A stretch of DNA of 64,000 nucleotides from Tetrahymena thermophila SB210. Lineage: Eukaryota > Ciliophora > Oligohymenophorea > Hymenostomatida > Tetrahymenidae. Shown here piece by piece: positions 26,599-38,666 of the stretch (the stretch's first letter is position 1; every line of letters begins with the position of its first letter). The notes under the pieces were generated by a model. That model did no database searches. It was not told the DNA's origin and saw nothing but the letters and a program-made list of their open reading frames with translations. The position numbers were made by a program, and so were the translations under genes. The DNA is taken from contig NW_002476185.1 in the NCBI RefSeq assembly GCF_000189635.1, positions 248,001-312,000 of the forward strand. The letters are read 5' to 3'.

Positions 26599-29465
26599 AT
26601 GGTCAATATCATCAAATTATAATTAGAATATGAATCAGATAGACTTTATAAAGACATTGAGGATTTTGTAATTAGACTTTAAATTGAAATTTAGTAGATA
26701 GATATTGAAATAATGAAATCAAAATTAAAGAATTTATATTTATTCTATTATAATAAAGGCTCTTGATTTTTGCAACAGTATAAACATGAAAATTAATACA
26801 GAGTTATATTACAAAAATAATAGAAACATATATTTGATTTAGTTGCATTATGATATGATTTCAAGTTTGATAAATGAATAAGCATGTTAAAAAGCGTATA
26901 AATTTGAAGATGAGCATGAACTAGATATTTTAAATGAATATGCTTAGGCTTTCGCTTTACTATTTAAGGATTAAATTCAGGCAGATTAAGAAAATATATT
27001 TTCTCAATTTCTAAATGAACTTTAAAACAACGAATACATTTGGGTAATGAATGAAAAATCAAAAAACGATTAATATGAAAATAAATAAACCTTATTATTT
27101 TTCTTTTTATAATAAAATAAATAGCTTTTTCAGATATATCACTTAATTCCTTTCGAGTAAATCTAAGAAAATAAATACTTTGAAATTTTCAATCGAAAAA
27201 TAAAAGATTATGTCACAATGTAAAATTTTATATTGGGAAAACTTGTTGATTAAGAAAGAAATGGATAACCTATGAGAAGTAGATCTGACGATGATATGGG
27301 GAATTTATCTAAAATAATAGATGTCAGTTTTTTTGAAAGAATTAGTTAAGAACAGTAAGAGTAAATATAATAACTAATGAGAAAAGAAGAGGAATTACAT
27401 AACGAAATAAGTAAGCTTAAATAACAGATAGATTCTCAAAATAATTAAATGAAAGATTAAGAAAAATATATCTCCATTTTAGAGAAATAAAACTCAGATC
27501 TATAAGATGAAAATCATTTAAAATCAGATGAAATGAATAGATAGAGCTTACATTTAAAAGATTTTCAAAATTTAAAAGAAGAAACAGAAAAATAGTCTGA
27601 AGCTTTATAGTAATCCAATAAGAAAATAAAAATGATGGAGGAATAGATTAGATAAAGTTAAGAAGAATTATAAACTGAGAAAGTAATTTGAGAACTTTTG
27701 AATCTAATAATTAATATCTTTTATTTAATAATTTATAAAGAGGAGAGCAGATAACTTGCATAGTAAGTTAAAAGATTTAGACTAAATAAAATAGTACTAA
27801 AGTTAGATTACTGAGTTAAAAACAGTGAACCAAAACATTTAGCAAAAAGTAGAGAGTTATTAAAAAATAATTGAACAGTAAAAACATAAGTTAGAAAAAG
27901 AAGTAAAAGAAAAACAATAAATAATAGACTAGATTAAAACATAAAAAACTCAAATGTAAATAGAGATAGAAGAGAAGTAATCAATGATTTAAAGGTACTT
28001 GGACACAATTGAGTAAAATGAAAATGAAAAAATAAAGTTAAGCTAAAAAATAAATGAGTATGAGTATACTTATTTAGATTAGAAGAAAGAAATTGAGTCG
28101 CTAAAATGCTAAATTAGTAAATTTACAATTAACTAAAAATCAGCTTATTTAGTTTTTTTTAATTAAAAAATCTAGTTCACAATTCTGATAAATAAAATTA
28201 CATGCCATTAGAAAATTCACCTACTAAATTAGACTTGGAAATATTAGGTGTCTAAAGCAGAAAAAGCAGTTTAAACTATACAGGATAAAATATAAATAAT
28301 TAAGGATAGAATTTATCGAGATTCAATAATAGTAATTTTAAGCTAAGCAATAAATTATAAGATATTGAAGGTAATTTTGAAAGTCCCTTATCAAGTTAAA
28401 GATCAAATATGGGATCTAGTAGGTAAACTGATAATTTGAGTTTGAATCAATAGTTAGAATTAATAAAAGAAAAAGAAGATACAATAAATATTTACAAAAA
28501 TAAGCTTAGAGAACAAAGTGATACAATTTCAAATTAACTTATTGAAATTCAAAAGCTTACTTCCAAATTAAAAGAAGCTGAGTTACAATCCAACCAAAAT
28601 ATACCAACAAATCTAGTAATTTATATAAATAATCAAATAGATTCTTTGATTCTTTTAGTTAATAAAATTAAATCTGATATTTATTTTTTTTGGATATCAA
28701 ATTATACAAACCCTTAATCAATAATTTCATTTTTTTAGTAAATTTTATTGAAATACTATTAATAAATGGCATACCGTGTTTTTCTCATTAGTTAAGGTCA
28801 ACTTATATTTAGGCCATTTTAATAAAATTTTTAATGTCAATTTTTTGTAAAAAAATATTTTTTATCAACTGGCCTTAATAAATGAGAATAAACAGAATAT
28901 AAAAAAATATCTCATTTTAAATTAACTAATATTACAAATCATAATCTTCAAAAAATATTATGAAGATAATGTATTAACTTGCAAAGCTTGATAGTCTAAT
29001 CTGTTTAGATTCCATTATTTTTATAATTAATTACATTTTTTAATTTAAAAGATTGATATCTCCCGTGAGTATAGAAGGCTAATGTCCTAACTTAGATAGC
29101 AGGAATAAGAATTAGATTAATTAAATGAGGAACTTTCTAATGAGCAGAAGGATCGAGTAATAAATTTTTTAAATAATTTCAAAAAAATATTTTATATTCA
29201 TTTATTTTAAATTGTTTAATTGAAGGAAGAAGAATAGTATGAATTTGATAAAAAAATAATGGCCTAGCAATAATTGCATAAAATAGAAATTCTTTAAAAA
29301 GATGAAGAAATAAAATTACTTACTAGTGCTATTTATGAGCTAAGAATGGAACATATATAAAGATAAAACAATTAAAGACTAAAGACATTTCTTAAGAAAT
29401 TATAAATAGATCAAATATAGGATACTTTTTCTACAGAAATTTCAACCTAATCATCATCACACTGA
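26599..29465 (+). CDS. Coiled-coil protein with Hook-like C-terminus
   Basis: Six exons join in phase (26599-26693, 26779-27682, 27741-28116, 28176-28615, 29052-29156, 29226-29465) to 719 aa; the ATG is the best I can choose and the gene may extend upstream. The first 200 or so residues are non-repetitive. From about residue 220 onward there are long heptad-type coiled coils (QQLMRKEEELHNEISKLKQQ; VESYQKIIEQQKHKLEKEVK). The last exon reads LLTSAIYELRMEHIQRQNNQ then RLKTFLKKLQ, similar to the conserved C-terminal end of Hook-family dynein adaptors (SAWY..G M....EDRL..FLARQR). The Hook assignment rests on that tail alone and I could not see the N-terminal Hook domain, so generic coiled-coil is the safe name. 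The intron at 28616-29051 contains an inverted repeat. Confidence 0.65.
28784..28886. repeat. Imperfect inverted repeat inside an intron
   Basis: The left arm at 28784-28806 (CTCATTAGTTAAGGTCAACT) matches the reverse complement of the right arm at 28862-28886 (CTCATTTATTAAGGCCAGTT) at about 15 of 20 positions, with roughly 55 bp between arms. It could fold as a hairpin or be a small terminal-inverted-repeat remnant. Confidence 0.45.
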
Positions 29466-31462
29466 TTTCCTATTTATTCAATTAATAAAAAGCTATAAAT
29501 TTCATAACCAGAAAATGACAAATTCCAAGATTTTCATAATTATAATAATAAATATTATCTCATAAAGTTGATATTGATTGATTTTCTCGAATCAATTATT
29601 TCTTTTTAAATTAATATATTTAAAAATTTTAATAACTATTTAATAGAAAATAACATTACATAAACCAAAAATTAATTATTAAAAAATTCAAATTAAAAAA
29701 TAATAACCAAATTAATGCTGTATCTTATTTAAAAATCAGAAAAAGTGATAATAAAATGATAAATAAATAGATTGAATTATCATTAAATTAATTATTTTTA
29801 TAATAAAATTATTTATTTGTTTATAATCTTGTTAAATTATATCTTAAATTATACAAATTTTAACATAACACAGACTATTTTTCTTTAATATTGTTTTATA
29901 CTTTTTCATTTAAATTAAATAAATAAGCAAGATTTCATGAAGATCCATCAAATTTAAATATGAATGTGTTTAAGTATCACATATATATAATTATATTTAA
30001 TAATCTATGGTAATAAATATTGCCTAGGCAACTAATATATTGCTTGTTTATTAGAGCTAAGAATTATGGTTGCAATAAAAACTGTAATTAATTAATTGCC
30101 ACAAAATACTTTTTGAAAGCATTAAAAGTAAATAATATTTGATTTCATTTAAAAGTAAATAAAATTATCAAAACAAATGCCTCTTGATAGAATTTAAATG
30201 GAAATCATTTTACTTTAAAATAAAATATCTGTACAGCATTTGGTTTGTTTTTTCTATTTTAAATATATTCCTTTTTTAAATAATTCAGTTTAAAATACAA
30301 TTCTACTTATTGTTCATCATTTATTTTAATGTATCCAACATTACTGTCTTGAAATGCATTTAAGATGGCATTGAATTGTTTGGCTTGTTGATGACTTTAT
30401 TTTATTTTAAATGAACAGTAATTTTCATAGATATCTATTTAAATAAAAAATATTTCTTTTTTCTATCTATTTTAATGATTTTTTTCCATAATACTATAAT
30501 TATTTAATAAGGAAGTGTTCAATTTAATTCTTAGCCATTTCTAGAAAAAGAGAAAAAAAATTGATTATTTTCTAGATGATTTCTTTTGGAAAAACAGAAA
30601 TAATGGAAAAGAAAAAGCAAGAATTCAAAGGAAAAATATATTGCATCAAACAAAAAAATTATATATGACTTGTTTTAAAAAAATTAAAATTTATGAAAAT
30701 AAAGCAGTATTAATTAAGTAGGTGGTGGGTAAATTGAAGTGATTGCTTTATTTCACTGAAATAATTAATCATTTACTGTAAAAGTTTTTGTTTTTAAAGA
30801 TTTAAACATACAGGCAGGCAAACAAACAAAAACACACACTCCTAAGCAAATAAATTAATAAATAAATAACAAAAAGTAGGAATAGAGAGAAGATTTCAAA
30901 TAATTTTTGGCAATTAGCAATAATTATAATATTCATCAAAAAACAAAACAATTCATCAATAAGCAAATTATTATAATTTCAAAAGCAAGATTTTGTTTAA
31001 AACTTTTTAAGGGGGAATATTTCAGTATTCGTATATAAATTAAATAGCAAGGAGCTAGAAATTTCTTTATTTTATATTATACGCTTGTCAAGTTTGAATA
31101 AAACCATATTCAACAGCAGTAGAATTCTTTTTACTTCTGCTTTCAATCATTTTTAGTGGGAAAAGTTAAAATTTTCTTTTTTGTTTCTTTGCTAGCTTTC
31201 GTATAATAAAAAAATAGAGCTCAAGCAGCTAAGCTAATTTGATATTAGATTATAAGGAAGTATTTAAGAAAGAGGATAAATAGTATTAGTATTTTTTATT
31301 ATTTAGAAAGACTAATAGACTCTCTTTGTATTTTATATTTAAAAAAAACAAAGTAAAAAGCTAAAGGATAGTTTGATAGCTTGATATATAGATTGATTAA
31401 TACACTAACAATTATAAATATACTTTTGAATTTAATCTTTTTAGAATTAAAAACCTTTTTAA
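29466..31462. other. Intergenic spacer
   Basis: AT-rich filler. The region 30820-31250 is relatively richer in C and G and A-rich (ACAAACAAACAAAAACACACAC), resembling leaders upstream of other genes here, so it is probably promoter and 5' UTR of the J-protein gene. No ORF of interest was seen. Confidence 0.45.
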
Positions 31463-32829
31463 ATGAGTTATTATGAAATTTTAAACATTGGCTAAGATGC
31501 CAAGGAGGAAGAAATCAAAAAGGCATACAGGCAAAAGGCTCTGGAGTATCATCCGGTAATTATTTTTTTTATTTTCCATTTATTGTTCTACTAAAAAAAT
31601 TGCGTTTAATTTAATAAGATCTATTTTTTTTTTTTTTCTAGCTCAAATTTTCCAAAAGTTTGCAAAAATTCTTTCAACTTTTCAATTAACAACACTTGTA
31701 AATTTATGAATAATTTGATTCTAAATTATTTTTGGTAAAATAACTCATATAGGATAAAACATAATATGATATCTATGAAGCAAGAGAAAAGTTTAGGGAG
31801 TTAGATGAAGCATACAAAGTATTATCCAATGATGATAGAAGAGCTCTTTACGATGTTTACCATCGCCACAAAGCATTATTTGAGAAAAATCAGGAAATAG
31901 GATCATAAATGCAAAATTAATTGAAGAAAATATTTTTAGAATATGAAGACTACTACCAATAGAATTCGTTCTTGAACGATAGCATACTAGACTAAATACC
32001 TATGATAAATTTAGATTTGTTGATAAAAATATACAACACTCGCCATCAAAAATAAAATTACTACAATTACTATAAATAATTATCTCATTCAATTATGCAG
32101 GACATAGAAGATTCTGTTGAGCGAGAGTGCTCTGTACCTCCACGTTAAACTTCGGCAGGAAACAAATTTTAAAAAAATTTATAAACACTCATTTCTATGA
32201 ATGGGTAATCTTATAGAAATAATTCTTAGCAATAGATTTACCCCAATAAAAAGAATGTTTATAACAGCTTGCCACCAAAAGTTAAATTTGGATATGATTC
32301 AAGCGATTCAAATACAGATCAATTGCATATAAATAAAAAGCCGTATGAAAGTGACGAAAGCTCTAACACTTAAAATTAATTCTTTAAAAAGGTAAATTCA
32401 TTAAATGAAAATAATCTTAAAGCAATTGATTATCCTATGCAACAGCAACAGAATCAAAATACTAATAATTAAGGATATTCTACAAATTCTTTTTCACATC
32501 AAAGCAAAACTTAAGAGTAAATTGAAGATGAATTAATGAATGAAGATGATGAAGAAGAATTAGTATTAAATAAGGAGGATATAAATAAATATCCTATTGA
32601 TTTAGATGACGATGAAGAATAAGAAGGTGATGATAATTACAATTAATAAGAAATGCACAACAATCAATTTAGCTAAAATCAATATTAGGGAAATAAAAGT
32701 AATATCGAGAATCCCTTAGAGTCATGGATTCGTCAATAAGAAAACAATAGATAACAGGTATCTCCTCAAATGCAAAATTTTTATCAGCAATATTTCAATC
32801 TTATAAATAATTACACTAACAACACAAAA

Positions 32830-32860
<31 letters not shown>

Positions 32861-34572
32861 TGTTGGTAAAAAGAGGTGGAAAAAGCAAAGGAGCAATTAA
32901 TGAAAACGAAATTAACGAAAATGATCCTTTAAGTCTCTATAGAGACAGGGTCTATTCTAATGATTATCCTTCTAACACATTATAAAGTATGAGCGAAAAA
33001 GACAAAGAAAACTATAACGTAATTGCTTATAATGGTTCATCTAATTATTAATAGCCAATTCATAATTACTAACATAATAAACCACAACAACAAAAGCTAA
33101 CAAAAAAGCAAATTAAAACTTTGTGGCAGCAAACTCAGCAAAAAAAAGTAATAAAAAGAATCAGTAAGAAACAACCTGTATTCAAATTAATTAAGAAAAC
33201 AGATGTTAAACGTCCACCAATTAAATGGTAATAACTTTAAGAAAAAATCTAGCAAGTTTAGTAGCAATTACAATAGTATTCTCAATTTATCATGAAGTAT
33301 AGAAATAAGAAGAATCAACCGTCAATTATGGAAATTTCTAAATAAAAGTATTTAGAGTTGGTTGAGAGGAAGAAAAAGTTATATGAGGAATAAAATAATT
33401 TTATACAGAAAGAAGATGAGTTGGATGATTATGATGCCACATTAGATGAAAATGAATTAGAGTGTGAGTAATATTGCCTAATAAATACCAATTAAAACAA
33501 TGAGTACTAAATGAAAAAAAATAATAATAACAATACTAATTAAAATTTACAATCTTAAGTTTCCTTTGAATAGGTTAATCAAAATTAAGTACCATCTAAT
33601 TAATAAGCAGATAATTAGAATTAGGATTAATAGTTATAACAGTAAGACGGATAATAATAATTGGAGTATTTAAATGAAGAGGATTTATTGCAGAGAGTTA
33701 ATGATTACAACAATAATAAATACATTAATGAAGAAGAAAAGTATAATTTGTCAGAAAATAATCAAGAATTTGAAGATCAAGACTATGGATTCAACCAGCA
33801 AATGCATGATGAAAGCGATATGCTTAACTTCAATGATTCTCAAGGATATTCATCAATCTCTCAAGATTAAAATATTTAATAGTATATGAATGAAAATAAA
33901 GAAGATGCTGAAAGAGTCATGAAATTAATTATTGATTAATAAAATTAAGTAGCTTAAAATAAGGAGCCAATTTGCTCTAATCCTGCTGAAAAATAAATGC
34001 AAGAAAACAATTTTATTAGTGAAAATCAATAATAAGGTGAATAATTACTCAAAAATTAATCAAACGAAGTTAAATTTGGTGATTAATACTATTAAAACGA
34101 GTATCAACAACCTGATTTTATTCCAAATCAAACAAATTAAAATAATAATTTAATTACTTCTTCTGATGAAAGATAGCAAGAATACAATTATGAATTGGAC
34201 TATAATAAAAACAATATGCCAGAGGATTTTAATTTCAATGATCCCCCTAATTTTATTTATTAAGATTAAATTCCATTTAGCTAAGATAACTTTATGGAGA
34301 CTCCAATTAAAAAGAATAATTTTTACATCTAAGAAACTCCATAAGTAAATCTTTAGCAATTTAACAATGCCAACGATGAATTTAGCTATTCTAATTAAGC
34401 AAAAAACAAAACTAGAGCCAATAATTTCTAACATCAAGAAAATGATGTCTCTGAGTTAGATCAACAGAATTTTAAAAATGATGAAAGTTCATACTAATAT
34501 TTACACCACGAAGACGACTACAACAATCATTTTAATAACCAACAAGATTTTAATTTTGAATAAAATATTTGA
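31463..34572 (+). CDS. J-domain (DnaJ/Hsp40) protein with long N/Q-rich acidic tail
   Basis: J domains stimulate Hsp70 ATPase. Exon 1 (31463-31555) encodes MSYYEILNIGQDAKEEEIKK and AYRQKALEYHP. The intron splits the HPD signature, which is restored at residues 30-32 by exon 2 (31753-34572). Then FRELDEAYKVLSNDDRRALYDVY completes the J domain by about residue 75. No G/F, zinc-finger or DnaJ C-terminal domain follows. Instead there are about 890 residues of low-complexity sequence rich in N, Q, D and E, with an asparagine run from an AAT microsatellite (about 32831-32861) and a basic patch near 33090-33240. Total 970 aa, so it is a type III (class C) J protein. The client or location cannot be read from sequence. 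Exon lengths are in phase. Confidence 0.88.
32827..32861 (+). repeat. (AAT)n microsatellite encoding poly-Asn
   Basis: About ten consecutive AAT codons in frame within the J-protein gene, encoding an asparagine run. It is likely length-variable between strains. Confidence 0.7.
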
Positions 34573-35449
34573 AACAACTAAATACTTATAATTATTATTT
34601 TTATAGTTTTATTTATAAATAAAAAAACAAAAAAGATTTAATAAAATAGTTTAGTTAATAACATATTAAAAAATATATATAAATAACCTATTAGTTACTG
34701 AATTTTATTAATATTTTTCTATATAATTCAAACTTTTTATAACCTAATTCATATTTTTGATTATCTTTAATTCATATTTTATAACCAAAAAAGATTTTAA
34801 TTTGAAAAAAATATTTCATCCAATTAAAATATTATTTTTTATACTGTTATTAAAAAATAAAATAACAAATTAACAAAATAATAAAAAAATTAAAAAAAGC
34901 AAACAAATTTACTGAAAATATTTTATAAAATAATTTAATTACTAATAAATTAAAAAGAAATATATAAATAATCTATAATTTTACTGAATATCATTAACAT
35001 TTTTAAATATTATAACTTTTTATACTCTAATTTATAACTATATTTAGTTAATCCAATAATTGAAAATATTATCTATTCAGTGAATGGAATTTCGAGAGGT
35101 TAATTAATACTCTATATCCTCATTAATTAAGATCAGATAAAATTCCTTTTTTTATAAAAATTTGGTTTTAATGGTTTTAAAATTTTTATTTCTGAGCCTT
35201 AGTTATAGAAACATAATTTTTTCTTTCTATAATATACATATTTAATTAAATATTGATGAAATAAATGATATTAGCTTTTATTGATTTTATCGAATTTCAA
35301 AGAATAAATATTGTACTATATTTTGATTATATTAATAATCTTTTAAGCATATTCTAAAAAGTTATAAAAATATATTCTTTTTTTTCAAAAGTAGATTTGT
35401 AAAACACATAAATAATCTCCTTAGATAGAAGCCCAATTCAAACTCTTAA
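34573..35449. other. Intergenic spacer
   Basis: AT-rich filler between two plus-strand genes, with the J-protein 3' end on the left and the TPR promoter on the right. No gene was seen. Confidence 0.5.
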
Positions 35450-38002
35450 ATGAGCTAATAGAAATATCATCAAGCAGGTTTAACTTAGTAATCTTAAGGA
35501 AAATTTTAAGAAGCTGTTAATAGTTACAGTAAAGCTATCGAATTAGATCCATAATACACAGAAGCATATTGTAATAGAGGTGTTGCTTTAAATTCTCTTA
35601 ACCAATATTAAGAGGCTATAAAAAACTATAACAAAGCACTAGAGATAAATCCAAATTACAAATTAGCTTATTATAATAAGGGTATATCTCTGCAAGCTTT
35701 AAAATAATTATAAGAAGCTATAAGTTGCTATACTAAAGTTGTAGAAATAGATCCAAATTACAAGTAGGCACACCTAAATAAAGGACTATGTTTTTTTAAT
35801 TTAAATTAGTTTCAAGAGGCACTAAATAATTTCAATAAGGCTTTACAATGCGATCCTAAATATTCATTAGCTTGTTACAATATTGCACTTTCATATTAAA
35901 AATTAGGTTAATCACAATAAGCATTAACTTATTATGATAAGGCAATAAATTTAGATCCAAATTACAAAAATGCATACTTAAATAGAGGTCTGCTTTATAT
36001 GAATGAAGGACAAAAATAGTAGGCTTTGTAAGATTTCAGACAAATAATTGCAATCGACCCTAAGTTTACTAATGCTTACATTAATGTTGGATTAACGCTC
36101 TAGCAGTTAGGGTAAAATCAAGAAGCAATTTAGCATTATGATAAAGCAATTTAGATTGATAAAAATGCATTTCTAGCTTATTACAATAAAGCCATATTAT
36201 GTAAATAGTTAGGAAAGAATTAGGAAGCTTTAAATAATTATAACAAAGTCATTGAAATAAATCCAAATTACTCAAATGCATACTTGAATAAAGGCAGCTT
36301 ATTTTTATTTTCAGGTAAATATGAAGAAGCCATTAAAAATTATGACAAAGTCATTTAATTAGATCCTAATCATAAATAAGTTTACTATAATAAGGGAATT
36401 TCCCTAAAAGCATTAGGTAGATATCAAGAATCTATTGAAAATTACAATAAAGCTATCTAGTTAGACCCAAATAATTGCAAAATATAAAACAACAAGGGGT
36501 TAGCTTTAGAAGCGCTTGGTAAAAGCTAAGATGCCTTAGATTGCTATAATAAAGCAATTTAAATTGATCCATTTTTTACACTGTCATATGCAAATAGAGC
36601 CTTAGTAAACTTTAATTTAGGAAATAAGGATTAGGCTGTCGAAGACATGAAATAAGCATCAAAGCTACTTGAATAAGGCCATTTAAAAGATATGAGTCAA
36701 TAAAATATTAACCATATAAAAAATACTATCTAAAAGCTTAATGAAATCGAATAATAAGGAAGTGAGATACTTAAGAAAACAGATTAATTATAAGGCAACC
36801 AAGAAGAAAAAGAAAAAGTCTAAAAAATAGCTAATGATTTTGTTTCATTGTTGAAAGAAAAAGCTAAGAAGCAAGCAATTTAAGATGTTGCATAAATTAC
36901 AAGGGCAAGTGAAGAAAAAAACGATAGCAACTCTTCTACTTAGTTTGATAATTCTTCCATTTAAAATTCAAGTTTTAGCTTCTACAGCGATCAATTAAAA
37001 GATTTACAGTCGTAGTTTAATGACTAAAATTAATAAAATTTAAATTAGATTTATTAATTTTTCGAATAGAAGTATGCTCTTTTGCAATAAGATTTAGCAA
37101 ATGTCAAAAACACTTAGCAATTCCAGCAAGCAGAAGTTAATACTCTATGGAATAATGTTTATTTAATTAATAGAGATATGTAAGATGCAGGAGTTTAAGA
37201 AAAAGCTCGTTTAAATAGAGAATTGATTGAGCTTTAAAAAATGGGCAAAGAATTTTTTAACTACTATAAAACTTTCTATTGGACATCTTTAAATATGTTT
37301 TAAACTTATCGAATTATTTCTTCAGGATTGATCTAAGTAAACTATAAAAAATCTTCTGCTAGCTCAATACTAGATAGCAACCAGGGTATTGTGTAAGATG
37401 GCTTAAAAGCCGGGTTGAAAGTAGGATTAGATATATGCAGAGATGTAGTAAAAGCTGTCCCAATAATAGGAAATATTTTTGGTGCTCTTGACAGCATTGT
37501 AGACAAAATTTTTAATGCCTATTCGCTTTACAAAGAAAAAAAACAAGAAGCCTAATTCGATAATAAGGTTAAACAAATAAATTTGATAATCTAGTAAAAA
37601 TTTGGTTCAGAAGAAGAAATTTCTATAAAACTTGCACAAGCAGCATTAGAACTAACCAAACACAGGAAAAACTCTATTATATATCCAGAGGTTGAAACTC
37701 ACTAAACGTCATTTGGTTCTTAAATTATAAATGAGCTAACAAAAATAAATGATTCTTTCTTTGACAAAAAAGAGTTGGAAAACAAAAATAGTGTTGCAGT
37801 GTAGTTAGCTTTGAGAGATGTAACTCTCCTAATATCTTACATGTGTTGCTACAGCTCTTAAATAGTTTAAGTGGAGTATGATATCTCTAAGATATTCGTA
37901 GATTTGGTAGAATAAAGAAGAGTAGACTAGCTATTAAACATACCATACCCTAATAAGAATGAAAATACCTCTAAATAATCTGCTTGTTGCTAGATTTTTT
38001 GA
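35450..38002 (+). CDS. Twelve-repeat TPR protein with C-terminal helical domain
   Basis: A single exon of 851 codons. After MSQQK the first 410 residues are twelve consecutive 34-residue tetratricopeptide repeats, each close to A..Y.NKG..L..LG..QEAI..YNKAIEIDPNY, which form a superhelical protein-binding surface. A charged linker follows (about 410-600). Then comes a C-terminal region of helices with a notably hydrophobic, glycine-containing segment (VGLDICRDVVKAVPIIGNIF then GALDSIVDKIF, near residue 660-695), and an ending ACCQIF. The repeats are unmistakable. The C-terminal segment resembles neither a classical membrane anchor nor a domain I can name; it may be a buried four-helix bundle or a membrane-active helix. 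TPR proteins of this kind are greatly expanded in ciliates; the partner is unknown. Confidence 0.85.
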
Positions 38003-38666
38003 TTATATAAAACTATTTTCATAAAAGACAATATAAATTAATTAAAAATATTAAAAATCAACAGTAAATAAATTTCTGACTATTTACAATATTTATAATA
38101 TTTATTATATTTGCAAATAGTTAAAATATTTTATAATCTATTAATGTATTTGTATATATATGAATGACTTTTTCTTAATATTTCTTATTTTATAACCAAA
38201 AATATTTCGATTTTAAATAATGTATTTGAACTTGCTAAACTGTTAATTGATTTTTATTTATACAAACAAAAAACTAAATAAATAAAGATAAAAAGTAAGC
38301 AAAATAAAATAATATAAAATCTTAATAAAAATAATAGAATTAGAATCCTCTCTTTATCTTTAATTCTAAATAATTATTATTTTTTAAACATATTTGATAG
38401 CATTCTTTAAAATTTATCATAAAATAAAATATTATTGAATTAGAATGTAGAAAAATCTTACTTACTTGCATAAGTTGTAAAGATTTTATTGAAAAAGATA
38501 TCGAATTTAATTTACTTTTTAAAAACATATAATTCATTTATTTTTAAATTAATTGAATGTTTGCAAATAGAATAATATTTTTAAAATAAAGTATTAATTA
38601 TTAAGAAAACTAAACAAATTTAACTTGAATAATTAAAATGTAAATGGTATAAAAAATTTATTTTTT
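38003..38666. other. Convergent intergenic spacer
   Basis: AT-rich sequence between the 3' ends of the TPR gene (plus) and the COG2 gene (minus). No coding signal was seen. Confidence 0.5.
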
